IMG/VR virus record: IMGVR_UViG_3300044615_000622
Span: 1 to 43,500 of that record
Strand: one strand, 5' to 3'
DNA length: 43,500 nucleotides
DNA from: a virus
Shown: positions 30,741-38,232 of the stretch, piece after piece
How the letters are laid out: every line of letters begins with the position of its first letter
How positions within the stretch are numbered: position 1 is the stretch's first letter
The notes under the pieces: model-generated
What the model saw: the letters and a program-made list of their open reading frames with translations, nothing else
Told to the model about the DNA's origin: nothing
The model's database searches: none
Translations under genes and position numbers: made by a program

Positions 30741-30845
30741 ATGCCTGGAATGAAACCCTACGGAGCCAAGCCCGCCGGCAAAGGCGGAAGAATGACACCC
30801 CCGCGCACGCCTCGTCGCCCCGCGCCATCTCGCAAAGGAAAGTAA
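30741..30845 (+). CDS. Short basic Pro-rich protein (34 residues)
   Basis: The frame starts one base after the portal stop, with GGAGGAAC directly upstream. It encodes MPGMKPYGAKPAGKGGRMTP and a Pro/Arg/Lys tail. The strong ribosome site and fit between two genes support it. Similar short basic peptides occur in phage head gene clusters. Function unknown. Confidence 0.65.
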   Translation: MPGMKPYGAKPAGKGGRMTPPRTPRRPAPSRKGK

Positions 30846-30848
30846 GCC

Positions 30849-31202
30849 ATGGGTGCGCCCGTCGTTTCACAAGCGCTTGAGACGCTCACAGCCACGATCG
30901 AAAACGGCGGCAGTTTGTCCGGCGCTGTGGATCTTGGCGGGCGCAAGCTCGTGGCGATCGACATGCCGTCGTCGTGGACGGCCGCGTCGTTGACCTTCCA
31001 GGCCAGCGTGGATGGCGTCACCTATGACGACCTGTACGATGGCGCGACTGAACGTGCGTTAACAGTCGCCGCTTCTCGCTACTTGGCGCAAGCCATTGGC
31101 GATTGGGTAGGCGTGCGGTTCCTGCGCATTCGCTCTGGCACAGCCGGTTCGCCGGTTAACCAAGGCGGCGCGCGTGTCATTACCTTGGTCGTGCAGCCGT
31201 GA
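30849..31202 (+). CDS. Small beta-rich hypothetical structural protein
   Basis: The protein has 117 residues, preceded by AAAGGAAAG. The sequence is beta-rich: IDMPSSWTAASLTFQASVDG, YDDLYDGATERALTVAASRY and FLRIRSGTAG. Such proteins recur near phage fibre genes and have a likely jelly-roll or adhesin-tip fold. A fibre or head decoration role is inferred. Its TGA overlaps a GTG that opens the next small gene. Confidence 0.72.
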   Translation: MGAPVVSQALETLTATIENGGSLSGAVDLGGRKLVAIDMPSSWTAASLTFQASVDGVTYDDLYDGATERALTVAASRYLAQAIGDWVGVRFLRIRSGTAGSPVNQGGARVITLVVQP

Positions 31203-31345
31203 GCATTCTGGCGCTTTGGCTTAAGCGAGGCTTTATTGGGGAACGGGCAAGCCCTGGCGGGTCCGTGGCCGAAGAAATTGTAGCGCGTACTGGCGTGGTA
31301 ATTGTAGCCCGTGATGGCTCAACGATTGTGGGGCGTGACCTATGA
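31199..31345 (+). CDS. Small hypothetical protein, GTG start
   Basis: The protein has 48 residues, begun by a GTG in a GTGA overlap and ended by a TGA overlapping the next ATG. The sequence is ILALWLKRGFIGERASPGG followed by a short internal repeat (EEIVARTGVVIVARDGSTIV). The double overlap argues for translation; no function can be given. Confidence 0.5.
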   Translation: MSILALWLKRGFIGERASPGGSVAEEIVARTGVVIVARDGSTIVGRDL

Positions 31346-32325
31346 GCACTATGCCAATCTATGCCCTTGTCGATACGTGGAACGCCTCCGGCACGACCTT
31401 CACCGGCATAGGCTTGAACGTCACCGACACCGCCTCCGCAGCGGGCAGCCTGCTGCTGGATTTGCAGGTGGGGGGAACGAGTCAGTTTAAGGTGAGCAAA
31501 GGCGGCGCTGTAACTGCGCTGGGCCGCGCTACCATCGACACCCTTACCATCGGCCTTGGCGGCCAGACGGCTGTGGCGAGCAATACCGCACTTGGCTTTG
31601 AGGCGTTAAACAGCGCCAGCCTCACGGGCATACGAAACACAAGCGTTGGATATCAGGCGCTGCGAGCAGTAACGACAGGCACGCCAAACACAGCCGTGGG
31701 CGCTTATGCCTTGACGGTTGCTACAACAGCGCAAAATTGCACAGCCGTGGGAAGCGAGGCCCTTTATAACTGCACGACGGCAAACGGAAATACAGCAGTT
31801 GGAAAAGATGCTTTACAAGGCACTACGACTGGCGCGCTTAATACAGCGATAGGTTTTCAGGCCGCAAGAGAAAACACAGGCGGCGAGCACAATGTCGCTA
31901 TTGGGTTTGACGCACTGCGCCGGTTTAACGCAAGTTACAACACAGCGGTGGGTTACAGGGCTTTACGTGGCGGTGACGCCACTACTGCCAACAACACCGG
32001 GACAAACAATATCGGCATCGGGTATCAGGCCGGGGATGCGATCACCACGGGCTCGACCAATATCGTAATTGGCTACGACATCGACGTGGACAGCGCCACA
32101 AGCAGCAATCAGATCAACATTGGGGACAGGTTCTTCCACGACCGCATCCGCCTTCTGGAGCGTACTAGCGACCCCGCCAAGCCCGCTGAAGGCAATATGA
32201 TTGTCTGGTTGTCTGACGGCACCGGGCTTGGCGATGACGGCGACGTCATCATTTCATCGACCGCAGGCGGCGTAACTAACTACGCCGTCCTCTTTGACCA
32301 CAGCGCAGGGACACTCTGGCCATGA
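31342..32325 (+). CDS. Fibre protein with YadA-head-like repeats
   Basis: The protein has 327 residues. The middle (about 85-250) is a run of roughly 14-22-residue repeats with the motif NTAVG-x-x-AL (NTSVGYQAL, NTAVGAYAL, NTAVGKDAL, NTAIGFQA, NVAIGFDAL, NTAVGYRAL), as in the head repeats of YadA trimeric adhesins and the collars of phage fibres. These fold as a left-handed beta roll. The C-terminus has WLSDGTGLGDDGDVIISSTAGG. It is likely a trimeric fibre or adapter next to the tailspike. Its ATG overlaps the preceding stop. Confidence 0.82.
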   Translation: MSTMPIYALVDTWNASGTTFTGIGLNVTDTASAAGSLLLDLQVGGTSQFKVSKGGAVTALGRATIDTLTIGLGGQTAVASNTALGFEALNSASLTGIRNTSVGYQALRAVTTGTPNTAVGAYALTVATTAQNCTAVGSEALYNCTTANGNTAVGKDALQGTTTGALNTAIGFQAARENTGGEHNVAIGFDALRRFNASYNTAVGYRALRGGDATTANNTGTNNIGIGYQAGDAITTGSTNIVIGYDIDVDSATSSNQINIGDRFFHDRIRLLERTSDPAKPAEGNMIVWLSDGTGLGDDGDVIISSTAGGVTNYAVLFDHSAGTLWP

Positions 32326-32534
32326 TCCCAACACCTGAAAAGATCGCACGCCACTACAGCGCCATGCTGGACAGCGTCACGCTGATCAACAGCCTCGTGC
32401 CAACCACGGACGCGGATGATCTCGACACGCTCGACCGCAATGTCCGTCACCTAGAGCACATGCTGCTCAATGACTGGTGGGCAGGCTATGACCTTGCACT
32501 GATCAACGCAGCAATCACGGCAGGCAAACAATGA
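32322..32534 (+). CDS. Small helical hypothetical protein
   Basis: The protein has 70 residues, beginning MIPTPEKIARHYSAMLDSV and ending GYDLALINAAITAGKQ. It is acidic and helical, has no recognised motif, and overlaps neighbours at both ends (ATGA). It lies between the two fibre genes and may be an assembly or attachment factor. Function unknown. Confidence 0.68.
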   Translation: MIPTPEKIARHYSAMLDSVTLINSLVPTTDADDLDTLDRNVRHLEHMLLNDWWAGYDLALINAAITAGKQ

Positions 32535-32698
32535 CCCTCGACCTCACCCCCGCCCAATTCCAGGTGCTCGCTGGCCTGCTTGACGCAGCGATCAAAACCC
32601 TCGGCATCCGCGCGATGGAGGATGACGTCGTCAGCCTAATGCAAGCGGTCAAAGCGGCGGCGCAAGCGCAACCCCAGCAGATGGACGAAGCGGCATGA
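32531..32698 (+). CDS. Small helical hypothetical protein (55 residues)
   Basis: The frame starts with an ATGA overlap and ends with an ATGA overlap onto the tailspike. The sequence TLDLTPAQFQVLAGLLDAAI, then VVSLMQAVKAAAQAQPQQ, is helical. Family unknown. The coupling on both sides supports a true gene, perhaps working with the tailspike. Confidence 0.65.
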   Translation: MTLDLTPAQFQVLAGLLDAAIKTLGIRAMEDDVVSLMQAVKAAAQAQPQQMDEAA

Positions 32699-34419
32699 GC
32701 AAAGCGCTTGAAAACGTAAAAATCCTTAGCGCTATTGCAAAATATGTGTACGTTACTGAATATGGCGCTGTTGGTGACGGCGTTACGGACGATGGGCCAG
32801 CATGTCGTGCGGCGGTTGCTGCGGCGGTTGCCGCGGGCGGCGGCACGGTTTACTTTCCGCCTGGCAAATATCGCCTTGTGAAAGACCCGCTCGACACCAC
32901 AGGTAATTCCTGTTTGACATTGCCCGGCGGCGTTAACCTCGTCGGCGATGGCTATGCGGGTTCTAATCCGATTGCCACGTCAGCGCCATCAATTGGCACG
33001 ACGCTTGTCCCAGGCGGCGCGTCAACTACGCTTATCCGCATCACTGGTATGTATAACAGCGTGTCTAATATGACGCTGTTCAATGAAGCGGCGCACGCAT
33101 CTACAAGCGCAATCCGGCTTGCGCCCCAAGATGAAGTACAAACATCTACCAGATCAGATACAAGCTTCAACAGCTTTAATGAGCTTTACGTCAACAACTT
33201 TGATGAAGGCGCCGTTCTCCGTCCGGGGCCGACCGTAAGTGGCGCTGACTCGTATTGTTATTACAATACGTTTAGAAATATGGTGTTCTTTAATTGCCGC
33301 ATTGGTCTGTGGCTAAAAGAGCCGCCAACTCAACCGGGCAGCGGCCCAAATCGCAATACGTTCATCTCCATGCGGTTTGGCGGAAACTCTATTGGTAACG
33401 TAGGCGTTTATATAGAGGCAGGGGACACGAACAAATTTATTGCGTGTTCGTTTGAAGGTTTGCAGTACGGAGTTAGCCCTCAAAACCCGCCGACCGCCAT
33501 TTACATTGCGTACAATTCCGCGACGTTTGCCGCGTCTGACAATATGTTTTTTGGGACGATTGTAGAAGCTTGTACGCGCGCAGTTACAAATGTAAACGAT
33601 AGACTTGAGTTCCACGGTGCTTTATTTTTTCCTATTACGACACACGAATTGGCCGTTTCGTCGGTAACAGGATTTGCGGTTGGTCAAGCTGTCACTGCAA
33701 CCAATATGTCAGCAGGCACAGTGACATTTGTTGCAACCTCACCTAACCGCGTGGGGGTAAAACGCACGGGCGGCAGCGGCGTGATTAGCGGCACGCTTTC
33801 GAACGGAACAAACACTGCAACGATAACAAGCGCAACCGTTGAAACTGGTGTGGTCAATGTGTCGCCCACCGGGGCCTTATCGTTGCTCACGGACCCGCGA
33901 ACGGGCGCGCAAGTAAAAGCGGTTGGCACAAATCGCGCACCAACAGTCGCAGGCGATTTTTATTCGCCTGCATCGGACATTGTTGTCAAAGCAAGTACGG
34001 AAACAGGAGGGGTTCCTGAATTTCGGATTGATACCGGGACCGCTTATGGCCTGTATAGCTTTTATTCTTCCGGGGCTAAGCAGTGGTCTATTGGCGCCCA
34101 AGCTACTGGCGTCGGGAATATAAGCTTTTTCAACTCTTCGGACACTGTTCTGTGTCAGATACGGCAGAACGGTGAGCTACGGCCTGGGGCAAATAACAGT
34201 TACGACATTGGTTCGTCCGGCAATGTGTGGGCAAGCACTTACTCAACTAATTTTCGCCCCGGCGACGGGTCGCCAATTTGGACTTCTGGCGCGGGCTCGC
34301 CTGAAGGGGCCGTGGCCGCGCCAGTCGGCTCTTTGTTTACGCGCACAAATGGCGGCGCAGGCACGACGCTTTACGTCAAAGAAAGCGGCAGTGGAAACAC
34401 AGGCTGGGTGGCAAAGTAA
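32695..34419 (+). CDS. Tailspike with pectate-lyase-like beta-helix
   Basis: The protein has 574 residues. Near the N-terminus, YGAVGDGVTDDGPACRAAV and GGGTVYFPPGKYRL are the opening of a right-handed parallel beta-helix (pectate lyase 3 type), the fold of phage tailspikes that cut host polysaccharides. The helix continues with NSVSNMTLFN, NTFRNMVFF and IGNVGVYIEAGD. The C-terminus holds the frequent phage spike end SYDIGSSGNVWASTY and GSPEGAVAAPVGSLF. The substrate cannot be told. Base composition looks more AT-rich than the neighbours, hinting at acquisition. It is coupled upstream to two small genes. Confidence 0.88.
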   Translation: MSKALENVKILSAIAKYVYVTEYGAVGDGVTDDGPACRAAVAAAVAAGGGTVYFPPGKYRLVKDPLDTTGNSCLTLPGGVNLVGDGYAGSNPIATSAPSIGTTLVPGGASTTLIRITGMYNSVSNMTLFNEAAHASTSAIRLAPQDEVQTSTRSDTSFNSFNELYVNNFDEGAVLRPGPTVSGADSYCYYNTFRNMVFFNCRIGLWLKEPPTQPGSGPNRNTFISMRFGGNSIGNVGVYIEAGDTNKFIACSFEGLQYGVSPQNPPTAIYIAYNSATFAASDNMFFGTIVEACTRAVTNVNDRLEFHGALFFPITTHELAVSSVTGFAVGQAVTATNMSAGTVTFVATSPNRVGVKRTGGSGVISGTLSNGTNTATITSATVETGVVNVSPTGALSLLTDPRTGAQVKAVGTNRAPTVAGDFYSPASDIVVKASTETGGVPEFRIDTGTAYGLYSFYSSGAKQWSIGAQATGVGNISFFNSSDTVLCQIRQNGELRPGANNSYDIGSSGNVWASTYSTNFRPGDGSPIWTSGAGSPEGAVAAPVGSLFTRTNGGAGTTLYVKESGSGNTGWVAK

Positions 34420-34428
34420 GGAAAGACC

Positions 34429-34476
34429 ATGCCCTTTAAACGCGGCTCATCGAGCAAGACCATCAGCTTAAGCTAA
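34429..34476 (+). pseudogene. Possible remnant of a DUF6496-like gene
   Basis: This 15-codon frame (MPFKRGSSSKTISLS) follows GGAAAGACC. Its start is close to that of the intact small gene at 34709 ([13 protein letters not shown]), and its first residues fit the N-terminus of the DUF6496-like family. A stop codon then ends it, and nothing like the rest of the family follows. It is best read as a cut-off duplicate. Confidence 0.5.
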
Positions 34477-34491
34477 GGATGAACCGGAATA

Positions 34492-34719
34492 ATGACCAAC
34501 GTCATCGACGCCCCCATTGTCACCCGCCTATCGCTTAACCCAGAGCGCGTGCTGGAAGCCGCCCTTGGCAAGCTGAGCGATGTGGTCATCATTGGCTACA
34601 CGCATGATGGCGAAGAGTACTTCGCATCGTCCGAAGCCAACGGCGCGGAAGTGGTGTGGCTGTTGGAGCGGGCTAAGCTTCAGCTTTTGCGCATGGGGGA
34701 CGGCGACAATGCCTCTTAA
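34492..34719 (+). CDS. Small hypothetical protein
   Basis: The protein has 75 residues. It has [20 protein letters not shown], then [20 protein letters not shown] and [19 protein letters not shown]. Proteins of this type are common in phages near structural genes, with a small alpha-beta fold; function unknown. AACCGG lies upstream instead of a good Shine-Dalgarno site. It overlaps the next gene by 11 bases. Confidence 0.68.
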   Translation: MTNVIDAPIVTRLSLNPERVLEAALGKLSDVVIIGYTHDGEEYFASSEANGAEVVWLLERAKLQLLRMGDGDNAS

Positions 34720-34849
34720 GCGCGGCTCATCCAAGGCGACGGTAAGCGCTAACATCCGCACCGAAATGGCGGCGGGCAAACCGCAAAAGCAGGCGGTGGC
34801 GATTGCTTTGTCCAAGGCTGGAAAGAGTAAACCGAAAACAAAGCGTTAA
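34709..34849 (+). CDS. DUF6496-like small basic protein
   Basis: The protein has 46 residues: [20 protein letters not shown], then [20 protein letters not shown] and a Lys/Arg end. This is the pattern of the very widespread phage family DUF6496 (start MP-x-K-x-GSS, middle [10 protein letters not shown]). Its role is unknown; the charge suggests nucleic acid binding. It starts inside the previous gene. A truncated relative lies at 34429-34476. Confidence 0.8.
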   Translation: MPLKRGSSKATVSANIRTEMAAGKPQKQAVAIALSKAGKSKPKTKR

Positions 34850-34854
34850 CACAA

Positions 34855-35160
34855 ATGACCGACTTCGACCCCTTCGACATCCAAAGCGCCCAGGCCCGCG
34901 ACAATGATCGCCGGCACGCGGCGGCTATGGAGCGTCGCGCGGAGGCTGAAGATTGGTCCTGGCTCCTCGCCAGCAAGCGAGGCCGGCGCATTGTAAAGGA
35001 GCTTCTCGACGTGTCTGGCGTGGCGAGATCGAGCTTCACCGGGTCCAGCGAGACCTTCTATCGCGAAGGCCAGCGCGCCATTGGGCTGCATATCTTGCGC
35101 CAAGCCTGGACCTACGCGCGCGAAGAAGTGCCAAACCTACTGAGGGCTGACGATGAGTAA
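34855..35160 (+). CDS. Bbp19-like structural protein
   Basis: The protein has 101 residues. It contains RGRRIVKELLDVSGVARSSF and FYREGQRAIGLHILRQAW, the signatures of the Bbp19-like family found just before scaffold genes in Bordetella phage BPP-1 and many podoviruses. A head-assembly function is likely but unproved. It overlaps the scaffold gene by eight bases. Confidence 0.82.
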   Translation: MTDFDPFDIQSAQARDNDRRHAAAMERRAEAEDWSWLLASKRGRRIVKELLDVSGVARSSFTGSSETFYREGQRAIGLHILRQAWTYAREEVPNLLRADDE

Positions 35161-35785
35161 CGAAACGACACCAGAGACGTTGATGACCGCCGCAGAGATC
35201 ACCGCAGGCGAGCCATCTACGACGGCCAGCGCCACCGATGCATCGGTGACTGGCGACCAGCAGCCGGAGACCGGCAGTAGCACACCGCCCGCGGAAGACC
35301 AGCCCGCGACCAGTGGTGAAGAGATTGACTATGCTTTCACCTTTGAAGAGGACGTCGATGTTGACGCAACCTCCCTCGAAGACCTGAAGGCCCTAGCCAA
35401 GGATCTTAAGCTACCGATCGATCAGGCGCAGAAGATTGCCGATCTTGGCCAGAAGCAGGCCCAGCGCTGGCTTCAGGCCCAAGAGCAAGCGATCCAAGAC
35501 GCCACGGCCCAGTGGGTTGAACAGGTCAAGACCGACAAGGAGCTTGGTGGAGAGGCGCTTAACGCCAATCTGGCCACGGCCAAGACGGCCTTGACCCGCT
35601 TCGGATCTCCTGAGCTGACAAAGCTGTTGGACGAAAGCCGCCTCGGCAATCACCCGGAGGTTATCCGGTTCTTTCACCGCGTCGGCAAGGCCATCGGAGA
35701 TGATAGCCTAGTGCCTGGAGGCAGGACGACCAATCGCCCCGCTAACCCGGCGCAGCGTCTCTACGACAACTCTAACCTCTCATAA
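35153..35785 (+). CDS. Capsid scaffolding protein
   Basis: The protein has 210 residues. The first 60 are Thr/Ser/Glu-rich and disordered (SSTPPAEDQPATSGEEIDY). A helical core then has DVDATSLEDLKALAKDLKLP, QKIADLGQKQAQRWLQAQEQ and ELTKLLDESRLGNHPEVIRF, as in podovirus scaffolds. It lies directly before the capsid gene and should guide procapsid assembly and then leave. Confidence 0.88.
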   Translation: MSNETTPETLMTAAEITAGEPSTTASATDASVTGDQQPETGSSTPPAEDQPATSGEEIDYAFTFEEDVDVDATSLEDLKALAKDLKLPIDQAQKIADLGQKQAQRWLQAQEQAIQDATAQWVEQVKTDKELGGEALNANLATAKTALTRFGSPELTKLLDESRLGNHPEVIRFFHRVGKAIGDDSLVPGGRTTNRPANPAQRLYDNSNLS

Positions 35786-35810
35786 CGTAATGATGTAAGG
35801 ATACAGCCCC

Positions 35811-36815
35811 ATGGCAACCCTTTCGACGATCCACCCCACGCTGATGGACGTGGCCAAGCGCCTCGATCCGGACGGCAAAATTGACACTATCGTTGAGATC
35901 CTCGCGGAGACCAACGAAATCCTCGAAGACATGGTCTGGATGGAAGGCAACCTGCCGACCGGCCACCGCACCACGATCCGTTCAGGCCTTCCGGCCCCGA
36001 CCTGGCGCAAGCTCTACGGCGGCGTGCAGCCGACGAAGTCCCGCACCGTGCAGGTCACGGACACTTGCGGGATGCTCGAAGCTTACGCCGAAGTGGACAA
36101 GGCCCTTGCCGACCTTAACGGCAACACGGCTGCGTTCCGCCTGTCTGAGGATCGCGCCCACATCGAAGGCATGAACCAAGAGTTTGCGTCTTCGTTGTTT
36201 TACGCCAGCGAGGCCACCGCGCCTGAGGAGATCACGGGCTTTGCCCCGCGCTTCAATCTCAGCACGGCTGAGAACGGCGAGAACATCATTCGCCAAAGCA
36301 ATGCCCAACCGGACGGCACTGACAACGCATCGATTTGGCTGATTTGCTGGGGTGAGAACACCTGCCACGGCATCTATCCCAAGGCGTCTATCGGCGGCTT
36401 GCAGATGACCGACAAGGGGCAAGTGACCATCGAAAACATCGACGGTTCCGGCGGGCGCATGGAAGCTTACCGGACCCACTATCGCTGGGATTGCGGTTTG
36501 TCTGTCCGTGATTGGCGCTACGTGGTTCGCATCCAGTACAACAGCGAAGACCTCGTTGGCGATGCAGCCTCGGGCCCCGATCTCTTGGACCTTATGACCC
36601 AAGCGCTCGATGTGCCGCCCTCGTTGACCCTCGGTCGCCCGGCGTTCTACATGAACCGTCGCGCCCGCTCCTTCCTGCGTCGCCAGATGCTGGAGAAAGT
36701 CGCAGGCTCAACCCTGACGATGGAGCAGATCGGCGGCAAGCTTGTGCTGGCCTTCGCGGGCATCCCTGTGCGTCGCTGCGACGCCCTTCTCAACACTGAA
36801 ACCGGCGTCGCCTAA
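35811..36815 (+). CDS. Major capsid protein
   Basis: The protein has 334 residues. It begins MATLSTIHPTLMDVAKRLDP and has ILAETNEILEDMVWMEGNLP and HRTTIRSGLPAPTWRKLYGG, which match by memory the major capsid proteins of BPP-1-type podoviruses (HK97 fold). It continues with YAEVDKALADLNGN, EGMNQEFASSLFYASE and FYMNRRARSFLRRQMLE. Hundreds of copies form the head. A clear TAAGGA ribosome site precedes it, suiting high expression. It follows the scaffold and is followed by the cement gene. Confidence 0.93.
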   Translation: MATLSTIHPTLMDVAKRLDPDGKIDTIVEILAETNEILEDMVWMEGNLPTGHRTTIRSGLPAPTWRKLYGGVQPTKSRTVQVTDTCGMLEAYAEVDKALADLNGNTAAFRLSEDRAHIEGMNQEFASSLFYASEATAPEEITGFAPRFNLSTAENGENIIRQSNAQPDGTDNASIWLICWGENTCHGIYPKASIGGLQMTDKGQVTIENIDGSGGRMEAYRTHYRWDCGLSVRDWRYVVRIQYNSEDLVGDAASGPDLLDLMTQALDVPPSLTLGRPAFYMNRRARSFLRRQMLEKVAGSTLTMEQIGGKLVLAFAGIPVRRCDALLNTETGVA

Positions 36816-36839
36816 AGCGAACGGGCAGGAGACATTCCT

Positions 36840-37328
36840 ATGATTATGGACGAAAGACTTGAGTTCGCCGACAACGTGTCCGTGGCGGCTACCGCTGGCA
36901 CGGCGCTGATCGGCGATGTGATCGACCTCGGAGCCACGACCCAAGACATCGGCAATGGAGAACCGTTGTTTCTGGTCATTAAGACTGGCGCGACGGAAAT
37001 CATCACGGGCGGTTCCGCTGGTACGGTCAAGTTCCAGCTCGCCTCTGACGCGCAAGCGGCGATCGCTACGGACGGAACGGCCACGGTTCACTTTGACACG
37101 GGCACGATCGTCACTGACGACGCAGCAGCGAACAGCGCATTGCTGAACGCGGGTGCGACGATTGCCATGGTTGCTCTCCCTCTGGGAACCTACGAGCGTT
37201 ACCTTGGCGTCCTTTGCGTCACGGCGACGACCACGACCACGGCGGGCACGATCGACGCCTTCTTGACGAAAGATCCGTCGAAGTGGGTGGCCACGGCTAA
37301 CGCGCCTGGCGCAAGCATCAATCTCTAA
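36840..37328 (+). CDS. Capsid cement/decoration protein, Bbp16-like
   Basis: The protein has 162 residues. It has MIMDERLEFADNVSVAATAG, GDVIDLG, DIGNGEPLFLVIKTGA, and ends with TIDAFLTKDPSKW. The order and motifs match the cement protein Bbp16 of phage BPP-1, a jelly-roll that clamps the capsid surface. It lies 25 bases after the capsid gene, with CAGGAG upstream. Two ATGs are available (36840 and 36846); the first has the better spacing. Confidence 0.85.
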   Translation: MIMDERLEFADNVSVAATAGTALIGDVIDLGATTQDIGNGEPLFLVIKTGATEIITGGSAGTVKFQLASDAQAAIATDGTATVHFDTGTIVTDDAAANSALLNAGATIAMVALPLGTYERYLGVLCVTATTTTTAGTIDAFLTKDPSKWVATANAPGASINL

Positions 37329-37344
37329 CTGACGGAGGGTACAG

Positions 37345-37545
37345 ATGAAGATCGTGAAGGCGACAGCTTTAGGCTTTTACAAAGGGTCAAGGGTGCGTCC
37401 CGGCACGGTTTTCTCTGTGCCTGACAACATGGCCGGCAGTTGGTTCGAGCTTGTGGAACGGAGAGGGCCCGAGCCCGAACCGGAGCCCGCAGCCGAACCA
37501 GCAGCCGAACCAGCCCCCCGCCGCATCAAGCGTTTAGACTTGTGA
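37345..37545 (+). CDS. Small protein with SH3-like start and Pro-Glu tail
   Basis: The protein has 66 residues. Residues 1-40 (KATALGFYKGSRVRPGTVFS, VPDN and so on) look like the small beta domain of many short phage head proteins. The remainder is Pro/Glu/Ala-rich (EPEPEPAAEPAAEPAPRR). A GGAGG site precedes it. Possibly a minor head or connector protein; unproved. Confidence 0.72.
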   Translation: MKIVKATALGFYKGSRVRPGTVFSVPDNMAGSWFELVERRGPEPEPEPAAEPAAEPAPRRIKRLDL

Positions 37546-37557
37546 TAGGACGCCGCC

Positions 37558-38232
37558 ATGGCCAGCGTGATTGATATCTGCAACCTCGCTCTGAGCCATA
37601 TTGGTGACCGAGCCAACATCAACAGCATCAGCCCGCCTGAGGGATCGATCCAGGCCGAGCATTGCGCCCGGTTTTACCCTTTGGCTTTGGATACGTTGTT
37701 GCGCATGCACCCGTGGACCTTTGCCACGCGGCGCTTGCTTCTGGCTGATGCGTCGCTAGTCGTCCCGCCGGCGCATCCATGGCAATATAGCTACGCCATT
37801 CCGTCTGATCTTGTGACGGTCATCGGCATTTACTCCGGCGCGCGGCAGTTCGACGAAGACGCGCACGAATATGAGTTTGAGATTGGCAACGACGCCAACC
37901 GTACGCGCGTGATCTTCACGAACTGCGATGAAGCCACCATGCGCTACGTCTCAGACGTAACCGACAGCGCGCGCTTTCCCGCTTGGTTCGTGCAGGCTCT
38001 GAGCTGGATCTTGGCCAGCCACCTTGCAGGGCCCATCATCAAAGGCGAGCAGGGCGTCCGCACAGCCCAAGCCGCCTTGCAAACCGGCTTATCCTACGCG
38101 GTTAAGGCGGCGGCCAATGATGCGAACGAGCGCCGCCGCAGTCCTGTGCGCAACGACACACGCCACACTGCTCCATGGCTGGCCAACCGCGCGCTCATCT
38201 GGCCCTACAACGACGAGCCTTACAGCCCATGA
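37558..38232 (+). CDS. Tail tubular protein A-like (tail adaptor)
   Basis: The protein has 224 residues. MASVIDICNLALSHIGDRAN, AEHCARFYPLALDTLLRMHP and WTFATRRLLLAD at the start, followed by a beta-rich middle (YAIPSDLVTVIGIYSG), match the gatekeeper or T7 gp11-like tail adaptor family. It should sit under the portal and hold the nozzle protein encoded next. Its TGA overlaps the following ATG. Confidence 0.9.
   Translation: MASVIDICNLALSHIGDRANINSISPPEGSIQAEHCARFYPLALDTLLRMHPWTFATRRLLLADASLVVPPAHPWQYSYAIPSDLVTVIGIYSGARQFDEDAHEYEFEIGNDANRTRVIFTNCDEATMRYVSDVTDSARFPAWFVQALSWILASHLAGPIIKGEQGVRTAQAALQTGLSYAVKAAANDANERRRSPVRNDTRHTAPWLANRALIWPYNDEPYSP

Noticed and set aside
31600-32060. Regular repeats in the fibre gene considered as a CRISPR-like or variable-repeat array
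   Set aside because: The repeats are degenerate coding units (NTAVG-x-x-AL) of a YadA-type adhesin; there are no identical direct repeats or spacers.
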